Positions 45,480-54,255 of a stretch of 64,000 nt of DNA are shown piece by piece. Position numbers and translations under genes: made by a program. Each line of letters begins with the position of its first letter. Position 1 is the stretch's first letter. Source of the DNA: CAWDPQ01 sp049642465 (GTDB lineage: Bacteria; Acidobacteriota; Vicinamibacteria; Vicinamibacterales; 2-12-FULL-66-21); contig JBAROV010000141.1 in the NCBI GenBank assembly GCA_049642465.1, positions 1 to 64,000 of the forward strand. Direction: 5' to 3'. Below the pieces are notes generated by a model, which worked only from the letters and a program-made list of their open reading frames with translations, was not told where the DNA came from and did not search any database.

Positions 45480-45514
45480 GGCGGCAGGTCGGAACATTCG
45501 TCCGGCCTGCCGCC
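45480..45514 (-). promoter_or_regulatory. Hairpin in the mreB 5' leader
   Basis: A 9-bp perfect stem (GGCGGCAGG at 45480-45488 and CCTGCCGCC at 45506-45514), extended by CGG/CCG, lies 23-57 bases upstream of the mreB start. It has no T-run, so it is not an intrinsic terminator. The rest of the 262-base gap to the next gene shows no confident promoter. Confidence 0.45.
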
Positions 45515-45719
45515 CACTTCAGAGGAGGAGTGTTGCCGTTCGCCGACCACATGAGCACAAGTTGTTCCGCTTCGACTACAAGTACCCGATCGCGCAGGAT
45601 GTGGAAAATACGTGCAGGTTTGGAGCGCTTTGGACAGATGACGGAGCGTGAACCGATTACGAAATCGGCAGGGGGATACAGTATTGTCCGGCGGGACGCG
45701 ACGATCGCTGTGCGCCGGT

Positions 45720-48125
45720 CTACTGCTGATTCACCGTAAACGTCAGTCCGGCGATGGTCACAGTGCCCGTGCGAGGGGCGCCAGAGGTGTTTGGCTCAAC
45801 GCTGCCCTGCACGGTGCCGTCGCCGCTACCCTGCCCGTTGGGGATCACAATCCACGAGACCTGGCTGACCGCTGTCCACAGGCAGCCAGCCCCCGCCGTC
45901 ACCGTCACGCCGGTGCCGCTGGCTCCAGTGGCCGGGACGGTGATGGACGTGGGATTTATCGAGTAGGTGCAACCCGACTCTTGATTGACCGTCACGGTTC
46001 GACCGGCGATCGAGATGGGGCTGCTGCGCGCCGGGCCCGTATTCGCTGCAACCGTGAGATCCACTACTCCGGTTCCAGTTCCTCCAGACGGCGCCAGCGT
46101 GACCCACTGAACCGGACTCGAAGCGGTCCACTGACAGTCAACCGCTCCCGTCACGTCGATGCGGGTCGGACCTGCCCCGGTTGCAGGGGACGTCACCGTA
46201 TTCGGCGCTACCGTGAACGTGCATCCACCTGCCTGAGTGACCGTGAACGTCTGGCCCGCAATCGTCAACGTTCCGGTGCGCTGCGCGCCGGAGTTTGCCG
46301 CGGCCGCGTAGGTCACGTTCCCGGGACCATTCCCGCCGCCGGGCGGCGGAGGATTGGTGATCGACAGCCAGTCCGCATTCGCAGCGGCCGTCCAGGCGCA
46401 ATTCGCGGGACCGTTCACCGTGATCGTGCTGCCGCCGCCAGTCGCTGGGACGTTTTCGCTCGTCGGCGTCAGCGTGAACGTGCACCCTGGGTCCTGGCTC
46501 AGAGTGAAGGTTTGTCCTCCGACGACGACCGTTCCGGATCGTTCTGGTCCCGGATTGGCGGGAATCGACAGTTGCACGTTGGCAGTGCCGGTGCCGACAC
46601 CATTCGGCGGAGACGTGATGGTGATCCATGACGTCTCAGTCGTTGCCGTCCACGTGCAGCCAGCGCCTGTCCGCACTTCGAAGGCCGCCGTTCCCGCACC
46701 TTCTCGAACGCGCGCGGCTGTTGGTGTGAGCCCGACGGTGCATCCCGTGCCCTGAGTGACGGTCAGCGTTTTCCCGGCAATCTGCAGCGCCGCTGATCGC
46801 GGGGGCCCATCCGTCGCAGCAACGGTGTACGACACGGCGCCGTTGCCGCTTCCGGTGGCACCGCCGGTGATCGTAATCCACGACACTGGGCTCGACGCCG
46901 ACCAGTTGCAGCCATTGTCAGCGGTGACGGTCACGCGGCCGGTGCCGCCGGTGGCGGCGATGTTCTCCTGCGTGGGACTGATTGAGTAGGTGCAGCCCTG
47001 ACCCTGCGTGACGGTCACTTTCTGTCCCGCCACAGTCAGCGTGCCCGTGCGCGCTGGCCCGGTGCTCGCCGCAGCCGCAAACATGATTGCGCCGTTGCCG
47101 GCGCCCGATGCCACACCTTGAATGTCGATCCACGACGTGTCGCTTGAGGCGCTCCAACTGCAGCCCTGCGCCGTCGTGACGTTCACCAGGCCGGTGCCAC
47201 CGGCGGCGGGCACGTTGTGACTCGTCGGCTGCACCTGGAAGCTGCACCCCGGCGCCTGGTTGATCGTAAAGGTCTGTCCAGCCACCACGGCAGTCCCAAC
47301 CCGAGGCGGCCCGTTGCTGGACTGAACATTGAAGCCGACAGTCCCGGGTCCGCTGCCGCTCGATTGCACGAAACTTACCCACTCAGAACTGCTCAACGCC
47401 GTCCAGGGACATTGGGGCGCGGTGTTGATCGACAACTGACCGGTGCCTCCCTGCGCGCCGAGGTTGATCTGCAACGGCGTAATCGAGTACGTGCACCCTT
47501 CGGACTGCGTGACGCTGAATCGTTGTCCTGCGACCGTTATCGTCCCGACTCGCGGTGGACCCGTAGTGGAGGCGACATCGAAGAGCACCGATGTGCCCCC
47601 TCTGCCTTCACTCCCCGAGCGAATCGTGATCCACGGCTGGTCCGCGGAAACGGTCCACGGGCAGAGCCCGCTCGACGCGCGAACATCCACACGTCCACTG
47701 CCGCCACTCGGCGAAAAGCTCGCGGACGTGTCCGCGAGCGAGATGACGCACGCCGCCGCGGACTGCGTGATCTCTGCGCGCTGCGAGTTGAGCAGCAGCG
47801 CGCCACGGCGATTGACAGGATCGGGATTTGCGGCGGCGGTGAATTCGACTCGGCCATCACCCTGACCGTTCTGCCCCGACTTCACGCTCAGCCACGTGCC
47901 TTCCACCGAAACACTCCACGTGCACTCGCGGGCCGCTGTCACGCCGATGGCCCCGGACCCTCCCTCCGGTGGAAAGTTTTGCTCTCCAGTGTTCAAATTC
48001 AGACTGCACCGTGTGAGCGGTGAGGGTCCTGTTGAGGTAGTGGCCGAGGATCCGCAGGCGGATACCATGGCAAGCGCCAAAAGGGGGGCGAAGGGGGCGA
48101 GGAGAGCGGCTCGACCAGAGTGCAC
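45720..48125 (-). CDS. Lipoprotein with nine BACON repeats
   Basis: This 801-residue protein has a lipoprotein signal (LALAMVSAC, Cys near residue 24). Nine tandem repeats of about 84 residues follow, each opening with Cys-x-hydrophobic (CSLNL, CVISL, CTYSI, CSFQV, CTYSI, CTVGL, CTFTL, CTFTV, CTYSI), a GGTG or GGSG turn and W-x-A/S-x-S-x-x-W. This is the BACON/Ig-like beta-sandwich. Such repeats bind carbohydrate or mucin in other bacteria, here probably displayed at the cell surface. GTG is used as start. Repeats are similar enough that recombination could change their number. Confidence 0.85.
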   Translation of the reverse strand: MHSGRAALLAPFAPLLALAMVSACGSSATTSTGPSPLTRCSLNLNTGEQNFPPEGGSGAIGVTAARECTWSVSVEGTWLSVKSGQNGQGDGRVEFTAAANPDPVNRRGALLLNSQRAEITQSAAACVISLADTSASFSPSGGSGRVDVRASSGLCPWTVSADQPWITIRSGSEGRGGTSVLFDVASTTGPPRVGTITVAGQRFSVTQSEGCTYSITPLQINLGAQGGTGQLSINTAPQCPWTALSSSEWVSFVQSSGSGPGTVGFNVQSSNGPPRVGTAVVAGQTFTINQAPGCSFQVQPTSHNVPAAGGTGLVNVTTAQGCSWSASSDTSWIDIQGVASGAGNGAIMFAAAASTGPARTGTLTVAGQKVTVTQGQGCTYSISPTQENIAATGGTGRVTVTADNGCNWSASSPVSWITITGGATGSGNGAVSYTVAATDGPPRSAALQIAGKTLTVTQGTGCTVGLTPTAARVREGAGTAAFEVRTGAGCTWTATTETSWITITSPPNGVGTGTANVQLSIPANPGPERSGTVVVGGQTFTLSQDPGCTFTLTPTSENVPATGGGSTITVNGPANCAWTAAANADWLSITNPPPPGGGNGPGNVTYAAAANSGAQRTGTLTIAGQTFTVTQAGGCTFTVAPNTVTSPATGAGPTRIDVTGAVDCQWTASSPVQWVTLAPSGGTGTGVVDLTVAANTGPARSSPISIAGRTVTVNQESGCTYSINPTSITVPATGASGTGVTVTAGAGCLWTAVSQVSWIVIPNGQGSGDGTVQGSVEPNTSGAPRTGTVTIAGLTFTVNQQ

Positions 48126-48189
48126 GCGCAGCCGAGTTACAAAACTTCGGCCACATACAATTCTGAGGTCCTGGGGCTGGCTGGGCTGG

Positions 48190-48570
48190 CTAGGCTGTCT
48201 GACTCGCGAACATGGCCGTCAGCAGGTCGTCATCCGAGAAACGTTGAACGGCGCGCGCATCGAAACGGTGCCGCTCGACACTGTCGGATGGGACCTCCAT
48301 GCGAAGCGCATTGTGTTCAGGCACGACGACAGCTGGAGAATCGGCAGGAACGAGGTAGCGCCGCCGGTAAAACAACCGCGATCCATCCACAACGTAATAG
48401 CGAATCTGACGCTTTGCGGGATCGATGAGCACGCCGTTGATCCGGCCGATCGGCTCGTCGTCCTGCGTGAACAGGCTGAGCCCTTCGAGTTTACCGACAG
48501 GACACTCGACAGCATTGGCGTCGAGGTACCGTAGCGAATCAGCGTTATCGGTATTTACTTCGTTACTCAT
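48190..48570 (-). CDS. PRC-barrel domain protein
   Basis: From the ATG at 48570 (or 48576) the protein is 126-128 residues. It has a PRC-barrel-like beta core: GKLEGLSLFTQDDEPIGRIN, VLIDPAKRQIRYYVVDGS and RRRYLVPAD. Such domains occur in RimM and in photosynthetic reaction-centre proteins, and as small stand-alone proteins that bind RNA or protein partners. It lies upstream of the BACON lipoprotein gene. Its stop falls in a small GGCTGGCT repeat at 48170-48200. The name is by fold only. Confidence 0.72.
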   Translation of the reverse strand: MSNEVNTDNADSLRYLDANAVECPVGKLEGLSLFTQDDEPIGRINGVLIDPAKRQIRYYVVDGSRLFYRRRYLVPADSPAVVVPEHNALRMEVPSDSVERHRFDARAVQRFSDDDLLTAMFASQTA

Positions 48571-48631
48571 TCCCATTCGCTCCGCGTCAATAGAGAGCAA
48601 ATAGGATGCCGTCAGAACGGTCGAGCTTGTT

Positions 48632-49921
48632 CTAATGTTTTACGTCAGATGTGACAATCGCCTGGTTCACCAACACACGAAATTGGTCCTGAAGCGCAGG
48701 GCCGCCAGACGGCAACAACTGGGTCATGAAGACCGCAACAAGCTTCTCCACGGGATCGACCCAGAACTTCGTGTAATACGCGCCGCCCCAGCCGAACTCG
48801 CCGACCGATCCGGGCCGTCCACTTCGACCCACGTGTTCGACGATTTCAAACCCGAGTCCGAATCCGAAGCGCCCGTCCTGATAGAGATTGCCGACGTGAT
48901 TCGACGTCATGAGCTGCACCGATTTGGGACCAAGCAGCCGGACGCCATCGAGCTCGCCGCCATTGAGCAGCATCTGCAAGAATCTCGCGTAATCAGCGGC
49001 GGTCGAGAGCACACCGGCGCCACCGGAGAAGGATTTGCGCGGGCCGGTCACGTAGTCCCCCTGACCGGTTCCCTCTTTCGGCGCACGCGTAAGGCCTCCA
49101 GGTCCGGTCGAATAGACGGTCGCGAAACGTGAGCTCTTTTCCGCCGGCAGATAGAACGAGCTGTCAACCATCTTCAGCGGCGCGAAGATGCGAGTCCGAA
49201 AGAACTCGTCGAGGCTCGAGCCTGACGCCCGCTCGACGACCACACCCAGAACGTCCGTCGAAAAGCCGTAGACGTATCGTTCGCCAGGCTGCGATGTGAA
49301 CGGCAGCGTCGCGAGCCGCTCGATCGTCGTCGCAATCGATTCGTCCTTGTCCGCGAAGTACCACATGTAGACGTTCGCCGCCTTGTATTGCGCTTCGAGC
49401 GCGCCGCTTCCGTAGGAAATGCCCGCGGTATGGGTCATCAGGTCACGAATCGTGATTTCCCGACGGGCCGGTAGCGACGCGACCTCCGGTCCGGAGGTCG
49501 TCGCCGGCGCCATCACCGTCGTCTTCTTGAAAGCGGGGATGAACTTGGAGACCGGGTCATCGAGCAGCAACTTTCCCTCTTCGACCAACATCATCGCTGC
49601 CACCGTGGTGATCGCCTTGGACATGGATGCGATGCGGAAGATCGCATCCTTCGGCATTGGCACGTGCTTCTCGCGATCCAGCTGCCCGAAGGTTTCGTAG
49701 TGGACGATCTTTCCTTTACGGGCGACGAGCGTCACCACCCCCGCGACTTTCTCTTCAGCCACCGCACGCTTCATGGCGGAAGAGAGGCGCTGAAGCCGCG
49801 CGCCCGACATGCCCACTGACTCGGGTGCGGCAACCGCAGGGCCCTGCGCGAACGCCGATGCCGTGAGGGCCAGGGCAAGGATGACCGATGCGAATGCCTG
49901 ACGAATCGATGGCTGCGTCAT
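48632..49921 (-). CDS. Serine hydrolase of the beta-lactamase/esterase family, secreted
   Basis: From the ATG at 49921 the protein is 429 residues, with a signal peptide (about 1-25). The SxxK motif is SMSK (near residue 99), and a Y-x-x-like and HTAGISYGSG loop follow, as in class C beta-lactamases and EstB-type esterases. Whether it acts on beta-lactams, D-peptides or esters cannot be told. It starts seven bases after the stop of the M14 peptidase gene, so the two are very likely co-transcribed. Both are probably exported and could act on the same extracellular peptides. Confidence 0.88.
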   Translation of the reverse strand: MTQPSIRQAFASVILALALTASAFAQGPAVAAPESVGMSGARLQRLSSAMKRAVAEEKVAGVVTLVARKGKIVHYETFGQLDREKHVPMPKDAIFRIASMSKAITTVAAMMLVEEGKLLLDDPVSKFIPAFKKTTVMAPATTSGPEVASLPARREITIRDLMTHTAGISYGSGALEAQYKAANVYMWYFADKDESIATTIERLATLPFTSQPGERYVYGFSTDVLGVVVERASGSSLDEFFRTRIFAPLKMVDSSFYLPAEKSSRFATVYSTGPGGLTRAPKEGTGQGDYVTGPRKSFSGGAGVLSTAADYARFLQMLLNGGELDGVRLLGPKSVQLMTSNHVGNLYQDGRFGFGLGFEIVEHVGRSGRPGSVGEFGWGGAYYTKFWVDPVEKLVAVFMTQLLPSGGPALQDQFRVLVNQAIVTSDVKH

Positions 49922-49928
49922 ATTCTCC

Positions 49929-52529
49929 CTATCTCCTGGAAGGCGCGTAGAGGGCCGCGTTGAAGAGCACTCGAAAAGTTCCAAAAGGCTGGCCTCGCCA
50001 CTGGGGACGGAATCCAATCAGGACGACGTGACCCGAACCATGTTCGACATCGAGCGCGGCTGATTTTCCGTTGAGATGTTTTTCGCCGACGAGATATCCG
50101 GAGAGGAGCGGTGAACCGGTTTCGGCGTATCGAGCGAGCACTGCTCCGCGAAACCCCTCTTGCGTCTCGAAGGCCGGACTGTTTTGCACGAACACGGCGA
50201 CTTCCGTGGGCATGCCCGCCATGACCCGATGCGTCGCGTCCGTGTGGACCTGGAGGAGCGACCCGCCCGTGAAGAACTCCTGACGGCCGAGTCCGGCAAC
50301 AACATTTTTCACCGGGAGCTTCAGCTGATCGATCGCAAACGAACTCGACCGGTTGAGACACACCAGCGTGCCGCCGCTCCGAACGAACGCATCGATAGCC
50401 TGCACGGGCGACGTGGCCCCCGTCGCCGAACCACCGACGCCACGCGGTTCGTCGGTCACGATCAGCACGTCCACTTCCGCCAGCGCGCCGGCAGCGATGT
50501 CAGCGTGGGACACCAGTGCAAAGGTGAACCCGTACCGTTCGAGGACCCACCGTGTCCAGCCCGCGTCCATGCTGGTCGGCACGCTGACGAGCGCAAGGCG
50601 CGGACGCTGGAGCGAGTCGCCAGTCGCCGACGTGCGTTCCGCCACGAGCGCAAGCGATGTCGCGAGCTGATCCTGATCCTGTTCGGACAACCCGGGTATC
50701 AGGTAGCGCAGCTCTCCGGCCTCAGTCGCAACCTGGACGTCGAGGCCGGCGGCCAGTGCTCGATTGATTGCCCGAAATGAGTTGTTCTGCGCAGGATTGA
50801 GCGCGAGGACGGAACCACTGCCCGTCATGCGTCCCGGCGGCGGCACAATCGCGGCCGCGGACCGGTTCGAGTCGAAGCCAATCCCTGGAACGCTGTCGAA
50901 CGCACTCGCGTCGGCAACCGATCCACTCAAGTAAGGCGTCGGCTTCGAGGCGAATGCAGTCGGTGGCGCAAGCGGACGGAACGCACGTCGAACTTCCGTG
51001 GCGAGAGGAGCGGTGGCGGCGATCACACGGACACCCATCGCCAGTGGCAGCGTCCAGCCCGCTGCGTCATACGGCTGGTCGATCGGGCCGCCCGGGAATT
51101 CCCGCAGGTCCGGGTACTTCTGCACGTCGAGCAGTTCGCGCGCGAGCGCCGCAAACTCCTGGTCGGTGGTCACGACCCACGTTCCCGCGGGAAGCAGTTC
51201 ACCGTTGATCTGCGCCGCCGACGTCAATTCCGAAATGCGAATGCCGCTGACCGCCAGCCGGCGCAGGAGTTCAACGGCAGCGACCGGATCGCGCTGCTCA
51301 CGGGGCACGAAGTACGCGTAGGGGGGAACGGTTTTTCCCCTGGCAATCTGATCTCTGGCGGACCTGTATCGATTGAGGAGTACCGACTCCCGGTATTTGG
51401 AGGCGAATTCCAACACCGCCAACGATGCCGTCGTCATGTACTCGATCTGATCGCGCATGCGCCACGGCCCGGGAGGCCACGGACTCGAATAGAGGCTGCG
51501 CGGACGAAGATCCCGCATGTTGACCGGAAAATCGTTGATGCTGGAGTCGCGCGGCGCCGGACCTCCGGCAGTCTCGGTCCAGAACGCCGCGATGTTCTTG
51601 AACACGGGCAGGTAGTCGATATAGCCCGGATACCAGGCGTCGTAGCCGGTGCCCATGTGTGTCGCGCCAACCTGTCCGCGTTCTTCCAGTTCCATCGCGA
51701 TGGCCATGCCGATCATGTTGATCTCGCGCGACATCAAGTACGGTGCGTGCGTGGCGATGGGCTCGGCAAACGGAGGCAGCCAGATGCGTGTCGGATACGG
51801 CGCGGACTGGTGATGGACGTAGATGATCTGCGGCTCCCACTCGCGCCAGGTGTGCTCCATCACGCGCGACTCGATCATGTTCAGCATGTAGGCGTCGCGG
51901 TTGTTGTCATGGCCGACGTACTCCTGATAGAGGACGGGGAATGGCGCGTTTGCCTGCGGAGCCCCGCCGTTCTTCATGTACCACTCGCTAACCATCTGAT
52001 GGCCATCCGGGTTGATCGTCGGCCACAGCATCAGAATCACGTTGTCGAGAATGGCGGACATTTCGGGCGTATCAGCCTTGCTCAGGATTTCGTGGAGGAG
52101 CAGCGGCGTGTGCTGGGGACCGGCGACTTCCGTCGAGTGCAATCCACCGTCGATGTGGACGAACGGTTTGCCCTCTCTGGCTAGACGTTCCGCCTCTGTC
52201 TGCGTCAGGCCGTCGGGGTGTGCGAGGCGCCTCGCAATCTCGCGATAGCGATCGATCTTCGCCAGATTGTTCTTCGAGGACACCAGCGCGAAGTAGAACG
52301 TCCGTCCCTGCGTGGTGTTCCCGGCTTCGACGAGCGTGATGCGGTCGCTCGCCGCGTCTACCTTCCTGAAATAATCGACAACCTGGTCGTATGTGGCGAG
52401 TTTGTAGTCAGCCCCGGGCGCAAATCCAAAGACCGACTCGGGAGCGGGCAACCGCCCTTCGACCACGAACGCCAGCTGGATGACGAGGGCAAAAAAAGGG
52501 GACAGTCCCCCTTTTGCGAATCCGGTCAT
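49929..52529 (-). CDS. M14-family zinc carboxypeptidase, secreted
   Basis: This 866-residue protein has an M14 zinc site (HxxE in GGLHSTEVAGPQHT, near residue 134; VHHQSAPYP supplies a later histidine near 230) and a large C-terminal region with a GATase-like fold (about 680-860). The predicted signal peptide is in MTGFAKGGLSPFFALVIQLAF. Residues about 6-12 are encoded by a REP-like palindrome (52491-52517), and no Shine-Dalgarno precedes the ATG. The gene's original start may therefore have been replaced by the repeat. Otherwise the gene looks intact. Confidence 0.82.
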   Translation of the reverse strand: MTGFAKGGLSPFFALVIQLAFVVEGRLPAPESVFGFAPGADYKLATYDQVVDYFRKVDAASDRITLVEAGNTTQGRTFYFALVSSKNNLAKIDRYREIARRLAHPDGLTQTEAERLAREGKPFVHIDGGLHSTEVAGPQHTPLLLHEILSKADTPEMSAILDNVILMLWPTINPDGHQMVSEWYMKNGGAPQANAPFPVLYQEYVGHDNNRDAYMLNMIESRVMEHTWREWEPQIIYVHHQSAPYPTRIWLPPFAEPIATHAPYLMSREINMIGMAIAMELEERGQVGATHMGTGYDAWYPGYIDYLPVFKNIAAFWTETAGGPAPRDSSINDFPVNMRDLRPRSLYSSPWPPGPWRMRDQIEYMTTASLAVLEFASKYRESVLLNRYRSARDQIARGKTVPPYAYFVPREQRDPVAAVELLRRLAVSGIRISELTSAAQINGELLPAGTWVVTTDQEFAALARELLDVQKYPDLREFPGGPIDQPYDAAGWTLPLAMGVRVIAATAPLATEVRRAFRPLAPPTAFASKPTPYLSGSVADASAFDSVPGIGFDSNRSAAAIVPPPGRMTGSGSVLALNPAQNNSFRAINRALAAGLDVQVATEAGELRYLIPGLSEQDQDQLATSLALVAERTSATGDSLQRPRLALVSVPTSMDAGWTRWVLERYGFTFALVSHADIAAGALAEVDVLIVTDEPRGVGGSATGATSPVQAIDAFVRSGGTLVCLNRSSSFAIDQLKLPVKNVVAGLGRQEFFTGGSLLQVHTDATHRVMAGMPTEVAVFVQNSPAFETQEGFRGAVLARYAETGSPLLSGYLVGEKHLNGKSAALDVEHGSGHVVLIGFRPQWRGQPFGTFRVLFNAALYAPSRR
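52491..52517. repeat. REP-like palindrome, copy A (inside M14 gene start)
   Basis: A run of seven A, then GGGGACAGTCCCC (52498-52510) and CTTTTGC. The core is a near-perfect palindrome. An inverted copy lies at 52557-52581. It overlaps codons 5-12 of the M14 gene. Confidence 0.8.
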
Positions 52530-52556
52530 TTTTGCGTGCCGCGGGTGTTCATTATT

Positions 52557-52581
52557 GCAAAATGGGGACTGTCCCCTTTTT
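52557..52581. repeat. REP-like palindrome, copy B (inverted)
   Basis: GCAAAAT, then GGGGACTGTCCCC (52564-52576) and CTTTTT, the reverse complement of copy A. Together they form a BIME-like inverted pair with about 40 bases between. Confidence 0.8.
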
Positions 52582-52645
52582 CGGGGCAGCCACTGCGGCG
52601 AGACGCGCGAGAGTTCCGAAGGCGGCCCGCCGGGTCACACCTGTG

Positions 52646-54154
52646 TTACTCGACCCAATCGAACGTCCGCTCGACTGCTTTCTGCCAACCTGCGTACGCG
52701 GCGTTCCGTTGATCCGCGCTCCAGGTCGGGTCCCACTGCCTGTCCTTCTTCCAATTCTGACGAAGGTCGTCGAGGTCCTTCCAGAAGCCAATCGCGAGGC
52801 CGGCCGCGTAGGCCGCGCCAAGTGCAGTGGTTTCCGACACTACCGGACGCACGACCGGGACGCCGAGAATGTCGGCCTGCAACTGCATCAGCGTGTTGTT
52901 GACCGTGGCGCCACCATCGACCTTGAGCACCTCGAGTTTCACCCCCGAGTCCTGCACCATGGCGTCGAGAACCGCGCGGGTCTGAAAACAGATCGCCTCG
53001 AGCGTCGCGCGCGCCAGATGCGCCTTGGTGTTGAACCGCGACAGACCGACGATCACGCCACGAGCATCTGACCGCCAGTACGGGGCAAATAGTCCAGAAA
53101 ATGCGGGAACGAAGTAAATCCCGCCATTGTCGGGTACCGAATTGGCGAGCGTCTCCACGTCAGCCGCCGATGTAATGATGCCGAGCTGATCGCGCAGCCA
53201 TTGCACCGCGGAACCGGTCACGGCAATCGATCCTTCAAGCGCATAAATTGATGGCGCATCGCCGATGCGATAGCAGACCGTGGTGAGGAGCCCAGATTGC
53301 GACGGGACTATTTCTCGGCCCGTGTTGAGCAACATGAAGTTGCCAGTACCGTAAGTGTTCTTCGCTTCCCCGGGCCGCACGCACACTTGCCCGACGGTTG
53401 CGGCCTGTTGATCGCCCAGGTCACCGCTGACCGGCACTTCACCGCCGACTGGACCGCTTCGCCGCGTCAGTCCGTAACCGGCGGCTTCCGCCGACGATCG
53501 AATCGTGGGGAGCATCTGCCTGGGAATGCGAAAGATCTTCAGCAGCTCCTCGTCCCATTCCAGGGTCCGAAGGTCCATCAACATCGTCCGGCTCGCGTTG
53601 GTGACGTCGGTCACGTGGACGCCGCCGTCGCGGCCACCCGTCAGGTTCCAGATCACCCACGTGTCGATGTTGCCGAACACCGCTTCGCCCCGCTCCGCCG
53701 CCTCACGCACACCCTCGACGTTGTCGAGAATCCACTGGATCTTGGCGCCGGAAAAGTATGTCGCGGGCGGCAGGCCGGTCTTGCGCTTGACGAGCGCCGT
53801 AGACGCGCTGTCGAGCGACGAGACGATTCGATCCGTCCGCGTGTCCTGCCAGACTATCGCGTTGTACCAAGGCCGTCCCGTTTTCGGGTTCCAGACGACG
53901 GTGGTTTCGCGCTGATTGGTGACGCCGATAGCCGCCAGATCCGCGGAGGTCAGGCGACCGACCCGCAGCGCTCCGGCAATGGACTCGTCGGTCCGTGCGG
54001 CAATCTGCAGCGGATCGTGCTCGACCCAACCCGGTCGCGGAAGGATCTGATCGTGCTCGACCTGATGACGCGCGATTTCCTGCCCTTCCCGATCGAACAC
54101 CATGAATCGCGTGCTCGTCGTCCCCTGATCGAGCGCTCCCACGAACTGCCTCAT
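52646..54154 (-). CDS. glpK: Glycerol kinase
   Basis: This 502-residue protein is full length. It has the FGGY-kinase motifs ALDQGTTSTRFMVFD (phosphate-1), GVTNQRETTVVW, the ALEGSIAVTGSAVQWLRDQ segment and KVDGGATVNNTLMQLQADIL (adenosine site). It phosphorylates glycerol to sn-glycerol-3-phosphate, trapping what GlpF brings in. The gene follows glpF by a 101-base gap that holds a hairpin-forming repeat island, and glpD lies divergently beyond glpF. A complete glycerol-use cluster is present. Confidence 0.96.
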   Translation of the reverse strand: MRQFVGALDQGTTSTRFMVFDREGQEIARHQVEHDQILPRPGWVEHDPLQIAARTDESIAGALRVGRLTSADLAAIGVTNQRETTVVWNPKTGRPWYNAIVWQDTRTDRIVSSLDSASTALVKRKTGLPPATYFSGAKIQWILDNVEGVREAAERGEAVFGNIDTWVIWNLTGGRDGGVHVTDVTNASRTMLMDLRTLEWDEELLKIFRIPRQMLPTIRSSAEAAGYGLTRRSGPVGGEVPVSGDLGDQQAATVGQVCVRPGEAKNTYGTGNFMLLNTGREIVPSQSGLLTTVCYRIGDAPSIYALEGSIAVTGSAVQWLRDQLGIITSAADVETLANSVPDNGGIYFVPAFSGLFAPYWRSDARGVIVGLSRFNTKAHLARATLEAICFQTRAVLDAMVQDSGVKLEVLKVDGGATVNNTLMQLQADILGVPVVRPVVSETTALGAAYAAGLAIGFWKDLDDLRQNWKKDRQWDPTWSADQRNAAYAGWQKAVERTFDWVE

Positions 54155-54164
54155 CTAGCCTCCT

Positions 54165-54252
54165 GTCAATTCCAACTCCCAACTCCCAATTCCCGACTCC
54201 CACAGGTGAGGTTCGAGCATTGGGAGTTGGGAGTTGGAATTTGGGAGTTGAC
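54165..54252. repeat. Repeat island with 20-bp perfect inverted repeat (glpF-glpK gap)
   Basis: Units of AACTCCC on the left face GGGAGTT on the right. ATTCCAACTCCCAACTCCCA (54169-54188) is a perfect inverted repeat of 54221-54240, with a 32-base loop. It starts three bases after the glpF stop (minus strand) and ends ten bases before the glpK start. In RNA it would form a strong hairpin between two genes of one operon. Confidence 0.85.
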
Positions 54253-54255
54253 GGC

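Noticed and set aside
45480..45514. Intrinsic terminator before mreB
   Set aside because: The stem is good but there is no T-run on either strand.
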